A stretch of DNA of 64,000 nucleotides, taken from CBFFRJ01 sp051486985. GTDB taxonomy: Bacteria; Pseudomonadota; Gammaproteobacteria; Enterobacterales; Enterobacteriaceae. The stretch is from the NCBI RefSeq assembly GCF_051486985.1, contig NZ_JAHVDV010000003.1, forward strand, positions 124,001-188,000, read 5' to 3'. The notes beneath the pieces were generated by a model, which was given only the letters and a program-made list of their open reading frames with translations, was not told where the DNA came from and searched no databases. Positions 1 to 7,679 of this stretch are shown here, piece by piece; the first letter of the stretch is position 1; every line of letters starts with the position of its first letter. A program made the position numbers and the translations under genes.

Positions 1-199
1 GAACCGCCAGCAGGGCGAAAAAGAGGGCCGCGGCATCGGTAAGCATGTGGCCCGCATCGGCCAGCAGAGCCAGCGAGCCTGAAATAAACCCGCCGACCAC
101 TTCCACCAGCATAAACAGCGCCGTAACGCTAAAAGCCAACAGTAGACGTCTGGCGTTGGCATCTTCAGGAAGGGATGAGTGTGAATGAGAATGCGCCAT
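1..199 (-). CDS. zitB: Zinc efflux transporter ZitB, N-terminal part (runs off the window)
   Basis: The first 66 codons of a cation diffusion facilitator that exports Zn(II) across the inner membrane. The product begins MAHSHSHSSLPEDANARRLL, a His-rich cytoplasmic start typical of ZitB, then a first membrane segment (about residues 21-41). A second segment carries the metal-site motif DAGHMLTD (HxxxD). The gene is read leftwards and its C-terminal part lies outside the window. Position next to ybgS and aroG matches E. coli zitB. The family and name are secure; nothing can be said about the missing part. Confidence 0.93.
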   Translation of the reverse strand, partial: MAHSHSHSSLPEDANARRLLLAFSVTALFMLVEVVGGFISGSLALLADAGHMLTDAAALFFALLAV

Positions 200-276
200 G
201 TTAAGCGTCCTGTGTCAAAACGATATCAGCGACTTACATCATTGCAGATCTTTTCCCATCCCACAGAAAAAATTAA

Positions 277-294
277 GGAGAGCCGAAGCTCTCC
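277..294. terminator. Bidirectional intrinsic terminator beside ybgS
   Basis: GGAGAGC, loop CGAA, GCTCTCC forms a perfect 7-bp stem with a tetraloop. It has a T run on the plus strand (295-299) and an A run upstream (267-272) that becomes a T run on the minus strand. It lies just past the ybgS stop, so it mainly ends leftward ybgS transcription before zitB. Confidence 0.8.
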
Positions 295-315
295 TTTTTC
301 ATTCCCGAATCAGTG

Positions 316-687
316 TTACTGAGTCGTACCGTCGGTTTTAGTGTTGGTATCGTTGTTAATACCCTCACCGGTCTGGACTTTTTCATTGATGTCCGGACAT
401 TTACCGTCTTTACACTGGGAATTTTTATGAATTTCATCTTTGGTCATGCTGTTATCGCTCATCCCGTGTTTACCATCATTGTTGGAATGCAGCATGGTAC
501 CGCTTTGAGTGCCCGAGTTGTTCGGCGCAAGATTTTCTTTTGCATCTGGTGCAACCTGGCCTGCATTTGCCGCGGCGTTAGCCTGGCCGTTATTCGTTTG
601 TGAAGTGGAGTCCGCTGCTAATGCCGCGCCACTTGCCATGGTCAGGGTAGTCGTCAGTAAAAGTGCCGCTAATTTATTCATTTTCAT
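316..687 (-). CDS. ybgS: YbgS-like secreted protein
   Basis: A 123-residue exported protein of unknown function. A signal peptide (about residues 1-24) ends ...ASGAALA before ADS. The mature part is polar, rich in N, G, D and K, has two cysteines in a CKDGKCPD motif, and ends TKTDGTTQ. This matches E. coli YbgS in length order and end motifs. I place the start at the second of two adjacent ATGs because AGGAG then lies 7 nt upstream; the first ATG (690) leaves only 4. It is divergent from aroG, as in E. coli. No activity is inferred. Confidence 0.88.
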   Translation of the reverse strand: MKMNKLAALLLTTTLTMASGAALAADSTSQTNNGQANAAANAGQVAPDAKENLAPNNSGTQSGTMLHSNNDGKHGMSDNSMTKDEIHKNSQCKDGKCPDINEKVQTGEGINNDTNTKTDGTTQ

Positions 688-833
688 CATGATGCTCCTG
701 TTCTGGTCGTCATTTGCCGATCGGCTGATCGGTTTAACGTGCGCGAACGAGTTATCACGCTCAGTGGTTAAAAATTCCTTACATGCAATAAATTGCAGCA
801 TGGAATATCGCAATAAAATAAAAACAAAGTATT

Positions 834-850
834 TACACTTAAAAAGTGTA
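834..850. promoter_or_regulatory. 17-bp perfect palindrome upstream of ybgS and aroG
   Basis: TACACTT-AAA-AAGTGTA is a perfect inverted repeat. It resembles an operator rather than a terminator because it is AT-rich and sits in a promoter region. It does not match the TyrR consensus (TGTAAA N6 TTTACA). The binding protein is unknown to me. Confidence 0.4.
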
Positions 851-918
851 GCCCTGGAATCACTGTTCGCTACTTTCTGGCGGTTTTTAGCGTAATTCCA
901 GGAATTTTCTGCCCGTAG

Positions 919-968
919 TGTAAAATCGCGTTTACACTCCTTGACCGACAAGTTAGATTGGATAGATT
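919..968 (+). promoter_or_regulatory. aroG promoter with strong TyrR box
   Basis: TGTAAA-ATCGCG-TTTACA (919-936) is a perfect match to the strong TyrR box consensus. A -35-like TTGACC (941-946) and a -10-like TAGATT (963-968) follow at 16-bp spacing. E. coli aroG is repressed by TyrR with phenylalanine through a box in the same place. The box is seen directly; the promoter assignment follows E. coli and has not been mapped here. Confidence 0.85.
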
Positions 969-1005
969 GCATTCATTAAAAATAGTTGGCAAAGCTGGAA
1001 CGAAC

Positions 1006-2058
1006 ATGACTTATCAGAACGATGATTTACGCATAAAAGAGATCAACGAGTTATTACCCCCGGTCGCACTCCTTGAGAAATTCCCCGCCACTGAAAATGC
1101 AGCCAATACGGTTTCCCATGCCCGCGCTGCTATCCACAGCATTTTGCGCGGCAGCGACGATCGTCTGCTGGTGGTCATTGGTCCTTGCTCCATTCACGAT
1201 CCCGCAGCGGCGAAAGAGTATGCCGCACGGCTGCTGACGCTACGCGAATCGCTTAAAGATGAGCTGGAAGTGGTAATGCGCGTCTATTTTGAAAAGCCGC
1301 GTACCACCGTGGGCTGGAAAGGGCTTATCAACGATCCGCATATGGATAACAGCTTTCGGATCAACGATGGACTGCGCATTGCACGTAAGTTGCTGCTTGA
1401 GATAAATGACAGCGGTCTGCCGGCAGCGGGTGAGTTTCTCGATATGATAACCCCACAGTATCTTGCTGATTTGATGAGCTGGGGGGCCATTGGTGCCCGC
1501 ACCACTGAATCGCAGGTCCACCGTGAACTGGCCTCCGGCCTCTCATGCCCGGTTGGTTTTAAAAACGGTACTGATGGCACCATCAAAGTAGCCATCGACG
1601 CCATTAATGCTGCCAGCGCGCCGCACTGCTTCCTGTCGGTGACGAAATGGGGCCATTCAGCTATTGTTAACACGGCGGGTAATGGCGACTGCCATATCAT
1701 CCTGCGCGGCGGGAAAACGCCTAATTACAGCGCCTCGCACGTGGCAGAAGTGAAGCAGGGTCTGGAAAAAGCCGGTCTTAAAGCCCAGGTCATGATTGAC
1801 TTCAGCCATGCAAACTCCAGCAAGCAGTTTAAAAAGCAGATGGACGTGGGTACGGATGTCTGTGGCCAGATTGCCAGTGGCGAAAACGCCATTATGGGCG
1901 TGATGATTGAAAGTCATCTGGTAGAAGGTAATCAGAGTCTGGAAAGCAGTGAACCGCTGGTCTATGGCAAGAGTGTGACCGACGCCTGTATCGGCTGGGA
2001 AGACACGGAAATCCTGTTGCGTCAGCTGGCAGAGGCAGTAAAAGCCCGCCGCAAATAA
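1006..2058 (+). CDS. aroG: 3-deoxy-D-arabino-heptulosonate-7-phosphate synthase, Phe-sensitive
   Basis: AroG condenses phosphoenolpyruvate and erythrose 4-phosphate, the first step of the shikimate pathway, in the cytoplasm. The protein is 350 residues, the usual length. Visible class I DAHP synthase motifs are VIGPCSIHD, KPRTTVGWKG and IDFSHANSSKQF. The sequence follows E. coli AroG rather than AroF or AroH, and the strong upstream TyrR box fits the phenylalanine-sensitive isozyme. I use the ATG at 1006 (MTYQNDDLRI) because it matches E. coli; an in-frame upstream ATG at 958 overlaps the promoter. Confidence 0.96.
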   Translation: MTYQNDDLRIKEINELLPPVALLEKFPATENAANTVSHARAAIHSILRGSDDRLLVVIGPCSIHDPAAAKEYAARLLTLRESLKDELEVVMRVYFEKPRTTVGWKGLINDPHMDNSFRINDGLRIARKLLLEINDSGLPAAGEFLDMITPQYLADLMSWGAIGARTTESQVHRELASGLSCPVGFKNGTDGTIKVAIDAINAASAPHCFLSVTKWGHSAIVNTAGNGDCHIILRGGKTPNYSASHVAEVKQGLEKAGLKAQVMIDFSHANSSKQFKKQMDVGTDVCGQIASGENAIMGVMIESHLVEGNQSLESSEPLVYGKSVTDACIGWEDTEILLRQLAEAVKARRK

Positions 2059-2105
2059 ATACACTTCATCCTTTGGTCTGTCTCTTTGTTGGCCGGACTC
2101 AGAAG

Positions 2106-2135
2106 CCCCAGTTACATAGTTATATGTTACTGGGG
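2106..2135 (+). terminator. Probable aroG terminator hairpin
   Basis: CCCCAGTTACATA and TATGTTACTGGGG pair over 13 bp with one mismatch around a GTTA loop, about 50 bp after the aroG stop. The T run behind it is weak (ATTTCTTCC). Confidence 0.6.
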
Positions 2136-2202
2136 ATTTCTTCCTTTGCCGCCTCGACACAGCCTCAAATGAGTTTGTGTATTGGACCCACAAAGAAAAA
2201 AA

Positions 2203-2220
2203 GCGTGGATTTCTCCACGC
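2203..2220 (-). terminator. gpmA terminator
   Basis: GCGTGGA, loop TTTC, TCCACGC is a perfect stem just past the gpmA stop. Five T follow on the plus strand, and an A run at 2196-2202 gives the T tract on the minus strand. It can also stop read-through from aroG. Confidence 0.85.
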
Positions 2221-2241
2221 TTTTTCATGCAAAACGAAAAA

Positions 2242-2994
2242 TTACTTCGCTTTACCCTGGTTGGCGACGGCTGCTGCTTTTGCAGCGATTTCGTCGGCGT
2301 TACCCAGGTAGTAATGCTTAACTGGCTTGAAGTTTTCATCGAACTCATAGACCAGCGGGACGCCAGTCGGGATGTTCAGTTCGAGAATTTCATCTTCACC
2401 CATGTTATCCAGGTATTTCACCAGCGCACGCAGGGAGTTACCGTGGGCCGCGATGATCACGCGCTCGCCGCTTTTCAGGCGTGGCAGAATGGTTTCTTCC
2501 CAGTAAGGCACAACGCGTTCGATGGTCAACGCCAGACTTTCTGTCTGCGGCAGCTCTTTATCGGTGAGTTTTGCGTAACGCGGATCATGGCCCGGGTAAC
2601 GCTCATCATCTTTAGTCAGCTCCGGCGGGGTTACCGCAAAGCCGCGACGCCATTGCTTAACCTGCTCGTCACCATACTTCTCAGCAGTTTCCGCTTTGTT
2701 CAGACCCTGCAGCGCACCGTAGTGGCGTTCGTTCAGCTTCCAGGATTTCTCAACCGGCAGCCAGGCCTGATCCAGTTCGTCCAGTACATTCCACAGGGTG
2801 TGGATGGCACGTTTCAGCACAGAGGTATAAGCGAAATCGAAGCTGAAGCCTTCGTCTTTCAACAATTTACCTGCCGCTTTGGCTTCGCCCACGCCTTTTT
2901 CTGACAGATCAACGTCATACCAACCGGTAAAGCGGTTTTCGTTGTTCCACTGACTTTCGCCGTGACGAACCAGAACCAGCTTAGTTACAGCCAT
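2242..2994 (-). CDS. gpmA: 2,3-bisphosphoglycerate-dependent phosphoglycerate mutase
   Basis: GpmA interconverts 3- and 2-phosphoglycerate in glycolysis. The protein has 250 residues, as in E. coli. The histidine phosphatase signature LVLVRHGESQWN at the N-terminus carries the phospho-accepting His, and the second catalytic His lies in IIAAHGNSLRAL near residue 184. I start at the ATG at 2994 (MAVTKLVLVRHG), preceded by GAGGAG at good spacing; the longer in-frame form is unlikely. The upstream promoter overlaps a Fur box, in line with Fur control reported for E. coli gpmA. Confidence 0.97.
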   Translation of the reverse strand: MAVTKLVLVRHGESQWNNENRFTGWYDVDLSEKGVGEAKAAGKLLKDEGFSFDFAYTSVLKRAIHTLWNVLDELDQAWLPVEKSWKLNERHYGALQGLNKAETAEKYGDEQVKQWRRGFAVTPPELTKDDERYPGHDPRYAKLTDKELPQTESLALTIERVVPYWEETILPRLKSGERVIIAAHGNSLRALVKYLDNMGEDEILELNIPTGVPLVYEFDENFKPVKHYYLGNADEIAAKAAAVANQGKAK

Positions 2995-3021
2995 ATACTT
3001 ACTCCTCATAAGCCTGATTGA

Positions 3022-3066
3022 ATGATAACAATTCTCATTATATTGCCCGGCGATGCGCCGCAGCAA
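3022..3066 (-). promoter_or_regulatory. gpmA promoter overlapping a Fur box
   Basis: On the minus strand TTGCTG (3066-3061) and a perfect TATAAT (3042-3037) are 18 bp apart. The 19-mer at 3022-3040 (TGATAACAATTCTCATTA core) is a good Fur-box match and covers the -10. This suggests iron-dependent control of gpmA; Fur binding is inferred from sequence and from the E. coli precedent. Confidence 0.7.
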
Positions 3067-3176
3067 CGATTACCCTTAACCATAGCGAAAATAGTCGCGC
3101 AGTGTAAGGTGCATGTGAATCAGGGGTTACCATTTTGTCGATAACTGACCGATTTTTCAGCGTTTCGGGCAAAAAA

Positions 3177-3196
3177 AACCCTCCGCAGGGAGGGTT
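3177..3196 (-). terminator. galETKM operon terminator
   Basis: AACCCTCC, loop, GGAGGGTT gives a perfect 8-bp stem immediately after the galM stop, with an eight-base A run on the plus strand that forms the T tract for leftward transcription. Confidence 0.9.
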
Positions 3197-3201
3197 TTAC
3201 A

Positions 3202-4242
3202 TCAGGCTGGAATGAACTGATACACCGTCTGGCTGACGTACCTGTCGCCGGGCTTAAGCACGCAGTCAGGCTGCGGGAAGTCCGGGCGGTTGGGGCTATC
3301 AGGTAAAAATTCACTTTCCAGCGCCAGGCCCTGCCACGCGCTGTAGACGTTGTTACCCCGCGCCGGGGCGCCTTCCAGATAGTTACCGGAGTAAAACTGT
3401 AAGGCGGGTGCAGTAGTGAAGACGGTCATCTGCAGCTGCTTATCTGTTGACCATAGCTGGGCGGCTGGCTTTGTGACGTCGCCCTGGGTCTGCAGTAAGA
3501 ACGCATGATCATAGCCCTTCACGGCCCGCTGATCGTCATCGCTGAGGAATTCCAGGGCGATAGGTTTCGGCTGGCGAAAATCGAAGCTGGTTAAGGCTAC
3601 TTTTTTCAGACTACCAACCGGGATCCCCATCTCATCAACCGGAAGATAGGTATCGGCCAGCAGTTGCAGGGTATGGTTACGCACATCGCTCTGCTCGCCA
3701 TCAAGATTGAAATAAGCATGGTTAGTAAGATTGACAGGGCAGGGCTTGTCGGTAGTCGCCTGGTATTCAATCGCAAGGCGGTTATCGTCATCCAGCCGGT
3801 AGAGCACGCTGGCGAGAACGTTACCTGGAAAACCCTGGTCCCCATCGGGAGAGGTAATAGAGAGCAGGGCTTCGCTGTCGTTCTGACGCTCAATTTTCCA
3901 GCGACGCTTGTCGAAGCCTTCCGGGCCGCCGTGCAGCTGGTTTTTCCCCTGGCTTGGGGTGAGTGGGTAGGTTTTACCGTCCAGAGTAAACGAGCTGTTC
4001 GCTATACGGTTGGCATAGCGCCCCACTGAGGCACCCAGAAAGGCGGTCTGCTCAATGTAGTGTTCAGGCGTGGCACAGCCTAACAGCGCTTCACGAACGG
4101 TCCCGTCTTTCATCGGTACCCGGGCGGAGAGCAGGGTGGCCCCCCAGTCCATAACGCTTACAACCATCCCTGCGCTGTTGCGCAGGGTAATCACTCGAAA
4201 AGGCAGGCCGTCAGGTGCGGCCCCGGTGGTTTCATTTAGCAC
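3202..4242 (-). CDS. galM: Galactose mutarotase (aldose 1-epimerase)
   Basis: GalM interconverts beta- and alpha-galactose so that GalK receives the alpha form. The protein has 346 residues, equal to E. coli GalM. Motifs include GRYANRIANS, NQLHGGPEGFDKR (catalytic His region), NLTNHAYFNLDG (second catalytic His) and the C-terminal ALESEFLPDSPN with the catalytic Glu. It is the last gene of the leftward galETKM operon and its start overlaps the end of galK by 7 nt, which indicates translational coupling. Confidence 0.96.
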   Translation of the reverse strand: MLNETTGAAPDGLPFRVITLRNSAGMVVSVMDWGATLLSARVPMKDGTVREALLGCATPEHYIEQTAFLGASVGRYANRIANSSFTLDGKTYPLTPSQGKNQLHGGPEGFDKRRWKIERQNDSEALLSITSPDGDQGFPGNVLASVLYRLDDDNRLAIEYQATTDKPCPVNLTNHAYFNLDGEQSDVRNHTLQLLADTYLPVDEMGIPVGSLKKVALTSFDFRQPKPIALEFLSDDDQRAVKGYDHAFLLQTQGDVTKPAAQLWSTDKQLQMTVFTTAPALQFYSGNYLEGAPARGNNVYSAWQGLALESEFLPDSPNRPDFPQPDCVLKPGDRYVSQTVYQFIPA

Positions 4243-5384
4243 TGTCCTGCTCCCTGTGATGGTTTACAGACATAAAAGGTCTCTTTGATCCCGGTTTTCG
4301 CTTCGTATTGTGCTTCTACCGCTTGTTTAACGGTATCCACCATTGATTCGGGCACCAGTGATACGATGCAACCACCGAAACCACCGCCGGTCATACGCAC
4401 GCCGCCGTGATCGCCAATCACCCCTTTTACAATCTCAACCAGTGTATCAATTTGTGGGACGGTAATTTCGAAGTCGTCACGCATAGAGGCGTGGGATTCC
4501 GCCATCAGTTCACCCATGCGTTTCAAATCCCCTTTTTCCAGGGCGGAAGCCGCTTCAACGGTGCGGGCGTTTTCGGTCAACACATGGCGAACGCGTTTTG
4601 CCACCACCGGATCAAGCTCATGCGCCACGGCATTAAACTGAGCGATATCGACGTCACGCAGCGCTTTTTGCTGGAAGAAACGCGCACCGGTTTCGCACTG
4701 TTCGCGGCGGGTGTTGTACTCACTTCCCACCAGCGTACGCTTAAAGTTGCTGTTAATGATGACGATAGCCACCCCTTCCGGCATGGAAACCGCTTTGGTT
4801 CCCAGGGAGCGGCAGTCGATAAGCAGAGCATGGTCTTTCTTGCCAAGCGCAGAGATGAGCTGATCCATGATGCCGCAGTTACAGCCGACAAACTGATTCT
4901 CCGCCTCCTGGCCATTAAGCGCTATCTGGGCGCCATCCAGCGGCAGATGATACAGCTGCTGGAAGACCGTCCCCACCGCCACTTCCAGCGAAGCCGAGGA
5001 GCTTAGCCCCGCACCCTGTGGAACGTTGCCGCTGATCACCAGATCCGCGCCGTGGAAGGTGTTGTTGCGCTGTTGCAGGTGTTTTACCACGCCACGCACA
5101 TAGTTAGACCACTGTTGGCTCTGATGCGTCACGATAGGGTCATCAAGGGAAAACTCATCCTGCTGATTGTCATAATCTGCGGCTATAACGCGCACAATAT
5201 TGTCAGGACGTGGGGTACAGCTGATTACCGTCTGGTAATCAATGGCACAGGGGAGCACGAAACCGTCGTTATAATCGGTATGTTCACCAATCAGGTTCAC
5301 GCGCCCCGGTGCCTGGATGGTATGAGTGGCAGGGTAGCCAAATTTTTCAGCAAACAGAGCAAGCGTTTTTTCTTTCAGACTCAT
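4236..5384 (-). CDS. galK: Galactokinase
   Basis: GalK phosphorylates galactose to galactose 1-phosphate with ATP. The protein has 382 residues. GHMP kinase motifs are in order: the galactokinase signature PGRVNLIGEHTDYNDGFVLP, the ATP loop PQGAGLSSSASLE, and the C-terminal MTGGGFGGCIV. I use the ATG at 5384 (MSLKEKTLALF), with CAGGAG upstream; it sits 1 nt past the galT stop. The longer in-frame start inside galT is rejected. Confidence 0.97.
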   Translation of the reverse strand: MSLKEKTLALFAEKFGYPATHTIQAPGRVNLIGEHTDYNDGFVLPCAIDYQTVISCTPRPDNIVRVIAADYDNQQDEFSLDDPIVTHQSQQWSNYVRGVVKHLQQRNNTFHGADLVISGNVPQGAGLSSSASLEVAVGTVFQQLYHLPLDGAQIALNGQEAENQFVGCNCGIMDQLISALGKKDHALLIDCRSLGTKAVSMPEGVAIVIINSNFKRTLVGSEYNTRREQCETGARFFQQKALRDVDIAQFNAVAHELDPVVAKRVRHVLTENARTVEAASALEKGDLKRMGELMAESHASMRDDFEITVPQIDTLVEIVKGVIGDHGGVRMTGGGFGGCIVSLVPESMVDTVKQAVEAQYEAKTGIKETFYVCKPSQGAGQC

Positions 5385-5385
5385 T

Positions 5386-6432
5386 TTAAACTCCTGATTC
5401 GCGAAAATGGATGTCACTGACCGCGCGCAGGCGTTCGGCAGCTTGTTCGGCAGTCAGATCGCGTTGCGTTTCCGCGAGCATTTCATATCCGACCATAAAT
5501 TTACGCACGGTGGCAGAACGCAGCAGCGGCGGATAGAAGTGCGCATGCAGCTGCCAGTGGGTATTGTCCTGTTCAATAAAGGGCGCGCCATGCCATCCCA
5601 TAGAGTAAGGGAACGAGCACTGGAACAGATTATCGTAACGGCTGGTGAGGCGCTTCAGTGCCAGCGCCAGATCGCTGCGCTGGGCATCGGTGAGATCCGT
5701 CATCCGCAGGATATGGGCTTTTGGCAGCAGCAATGTCTCAAACGGCCACGCGGCCCAGTAAGGCACAACCGCCAGCCAGTGTTCGGTCTCCACAACCGTG
5801 CGGCTGCCGTCTTTGCTTTCACGAGCGGCATAATCCACAAGCATAGGTGAACCGTACTGACTGAAGTATTCTCTCTGCAGTCGGTCTTCGCGTTCGGCTT
5901 CATTAGGCAGGAAGCTGTTGGCCCAGATTTGCCCATGCGGGTGTGGGTTAGAGCAACCCATGGCCGCGCCTTTATTCTCAAACACCTGAATCCACGGATA
6001 GCGTTGACCCAGCTCCAGCGTCTGTTCCTGCCAGGTTTTCACCACATCTTCCAGCGCGCTCAGGCTCAGTTCTGGCAGCGTCTTGCTGTGATCCGGCGAG
6101 AAGCAGATGACGCGGCTGGTGCCGCGAGCGCCCTGACTGCGCATCAGCGGGTCGTCACTTTCTGGCGCATCCGGCGTGTCGGTCATCAGGGCTGCAAAAT
6201 CGTTGGTGAAGACATAGGTGCTCGGATAATCGGGGTTTTTGTCTCCTGTGACACGGGTATTACCCGGGCAGAGGAAACAGTCCGGATCATGTTTCGGCAG
6301 CGTTTCTTTCGACGGCGTCTCCTGCGCGCCTTGCCACGGGCGTTTGGCACGGTGCGGGGAGACCAGGATCCATTGCCCGGTCAGGGGGTTGTAACGGCGA
6401 TGCGGATGATCGACCGGATTGAATTGCGTCAT
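5386..6432 (-). CDS. galT: Galactose-1-phosphate uridylyltransferase
   Basis: GalT exchanges UMP between UDP-glucose and galactose 1-phosphate. It is 348 residues long. The active-site HPH motif is in NPHPHGQIWA, where the second His is uridylylated. Zinc-site cysteines lie in DCFLCPGN. Second gene of galETKM, 9 nt after galE and 1 nt before galK. Confidence 0.97.
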   Translation of the reverse strand: MTQFNPVDHPHRRYNPLTGQWILVSPHRAKRPWQGAQETPSKETLPKHDPDCFLCPGNTRVTGDKNPDYPSTYVFTNDFAALMTDTPDAPESDDPLMRSQGARGTSRVICFSPDHSKTLPELSLSALEDVVKTWQEQTLELGQRYPWIQVFENKGAAMGCSNPHPHGQIWANSFLPNEAEREDRLQREYFSQYGSPMLVDYAARESKDGSRTVVETEHWLAVVPYWAAWPFETLLLPKAHILRMTDLTDAQRSDLALALKRLTSRYDNLFQCSFPYSMGWHGAPFIEQDNTHWQLHAHFYPPLLRSATVRKFMVGYEMLAETQRDLTAEQAAERLRAVSDIHFRESGV

Positions 6433-6441
6433 GATCCTTCC

Positions 6442-7458
6442 TTAATCTTCGTAGCCTTGCGGGTGGCGAGACTGCCAGCGCCAGGTATCTTGTGCCATCT
6501 CATCAAGCGTGCGGGTAACGCGCCAGTTGAGTTCAGTGTCTGCTTTGCTGGCATCCGCCCAGTACGCCGGGAGATCGCCATCGCGACGGGGTGCAAAGTG
6601 GTAGCTGACGGGCTTGCCGCAGGCTTTGCTGAAGGCGTTAACCACATCCAGTACGCTACTGCCTACGCCCGCACCGAGGTTATAGGTGTGTACACCTGAT
6701 TTACCGGCCAGTTTCTCCATGGCGGCAACGTGGCCATCGGCCAGATCCATGACGTGGATGTAATCCCTGACGCCGGTGCCATCAGGCGTCGGGTAATCAT
6801 TGCCGAAAATGGCCAGCGAATCGCGACGACCGACAGCAACCTGTGCGATGTAGGGCATCAGGTTATTGGGAATACCTTGCGGGTCTTCCCCCATATCCCC
6901 TGACGGATGTGCGCCAACCGGGTTGAAGTAACGCAGCAGGGCAATGCTCCACTCTGGTTGGGCTTTTTGCAGATCCGCCAGAATCTGTTCCACCATCAGT
7001 TTGCTTTTGCCGTACGGGCTTTGTGGGGTGCCGGTCGGGAAACTTTCGACATAGGGGATGTTGGGCTGATCGCCGTAGACGGTGGCGGAAGAGCTGAAAA
7101 TGAAGTTCTTGACGTTAGCCGCGCGCATGGCATTCACCAGCCGCAGAGTACCGTTCACGTTGTTATCGTAATACTCCAGCGGTTTAGCGACCGATTCACC
7201 GACGGCTTTTAAGCCAGCAAAATGGATGACAGCCTCAATAGCATGGTCATGCAGGATTTCCGCCATCAGCGCTTCGTCGCGAATATCCCCTTCAACGAAA
7301 AGCGCGGATTTTCCGCCGAGGCGCTCCAGCACCGGCACCACGCTACGCTTACTGTTACAGAGGTTGTCGAGAATGATGACGTCATGGCCATTTTGCAGCA
7401 ATTGTACGCAGGTATGGCTTCCTATGTAACCGCTACCACCGGTGACAAGAACTTTCAT
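6442..7458 (-). CDS. galE: UDP-glucose 4-epimerase
   Basis: GalE interconverts UDP-galactose and UDP-glucose with bound NAD. It has 338 residues. The Rossmann motif GGSGYIGSHT is at the N-terminus, and the short-chain dehydrogenase catalytic set is visible as SSSATVYG and YGKSK (Tyr149/Lys153 region). It is the first gene of the leftward gal operon; GGAG precedes the ATG at 7458. The internal operator OI lies within its first codons. Confidence 0.97.
   Translation of the reverse strand: MKVLVTGGSGYIGSHTCVQLLQNGHDVIILDNLCNSKRSVVPVLERLGGKSALFVEGDIRDEALMAEILHDHAIEAVIHFAGLKAVGESVAKPLEYYDNNVNGTLRLVNAMRAANVKNFIFSSSATVYGDQPNIPYVESFPTGTPQSPYGKSKLMVEQILADLQKAQPEWSIALLRYFNPVGAHPSGDMGEDPQGIPNNLMPYIAQVAVGRRDSLAIFGNDYPTPDGTGVRDYIHVMDLADGHVAAMEKLAGKSGVHTYNLGAGVGSSVLDVVNAFSKACGKPVSYHFAPRRDGDLPAYWADASKADTELNWRVTRTLDEMAQDTWRWQSRHPQGYED
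7424..7439 (-). promoter_or_regulatory. Internal gal operator OI
   Basis: Read on the minus strand this is GTGGTAGCGGTTACAT, which I recognise as identical to the E. coli gal internal operator, inside the start of galE. Its centre is 113 bp from the centre of OE, the same spacing as the E. coli GalR/HU repression loop. Confidence 0.9.
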
Positions 7459-7490
7459 TTTTCACTCCATTAGGCGTATGTTATGAACTA

Positions 7491-7552
7491 ACAGTAGCAT
7501 AACAGAGATGTCAAAACTGTGATATGCGATAAGTTTGTGGAATCGCTTACAC
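7491..7552 (-). promoter_or_regulatory. gal promoter region: operator OE, CRP site and -10 elements
   Basis: OE is GTGTAAGCGATTCCAC on the minus strand (7537-7552). A CRP half-site (TGTGATATGCG on the plus strand) lies at about 7518-7530. The P2 -10 hexamer TATGCT is conserved (7501-7496). The hexamer 5 bp further on, where E. coli P1 has TATGGT, reads TACTGT. Regulation by GalR/GalS and CRP follows E. coli; promoter use here is inferred. Confidence 0.8.
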
Positions 7553-7679
7553 TAAGATTTCAATGCAGGGATAGAGCGGAAAAAGAGATTATAAATCAAA
7601 AGAATGAATAACGAATGATGCATAAAATCCGAAAATGAATCGACAAGAGAGCAGGAGCGACAGCTCCCGCCCATGAAAC

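Larger units (their letters stand above)
688..1005. other. Divergent ybgS-aroG intergenic region
   Basis: A 318-bp non-coding stretch between two divergent genes. It is AT-rich in the ybgS-proximal half (about 780-900). It holds the palindrome at 834-850 and the aroG promoter with its TyrR box near 919-968. I see no further gene here. Confidence 0.75.

Noticed and set aside
958..1005. In-frame upstream extension of aroG
   Set aside because: It overlaps the promoter; the ATG at 1006 matches the E. coli protein start and length.
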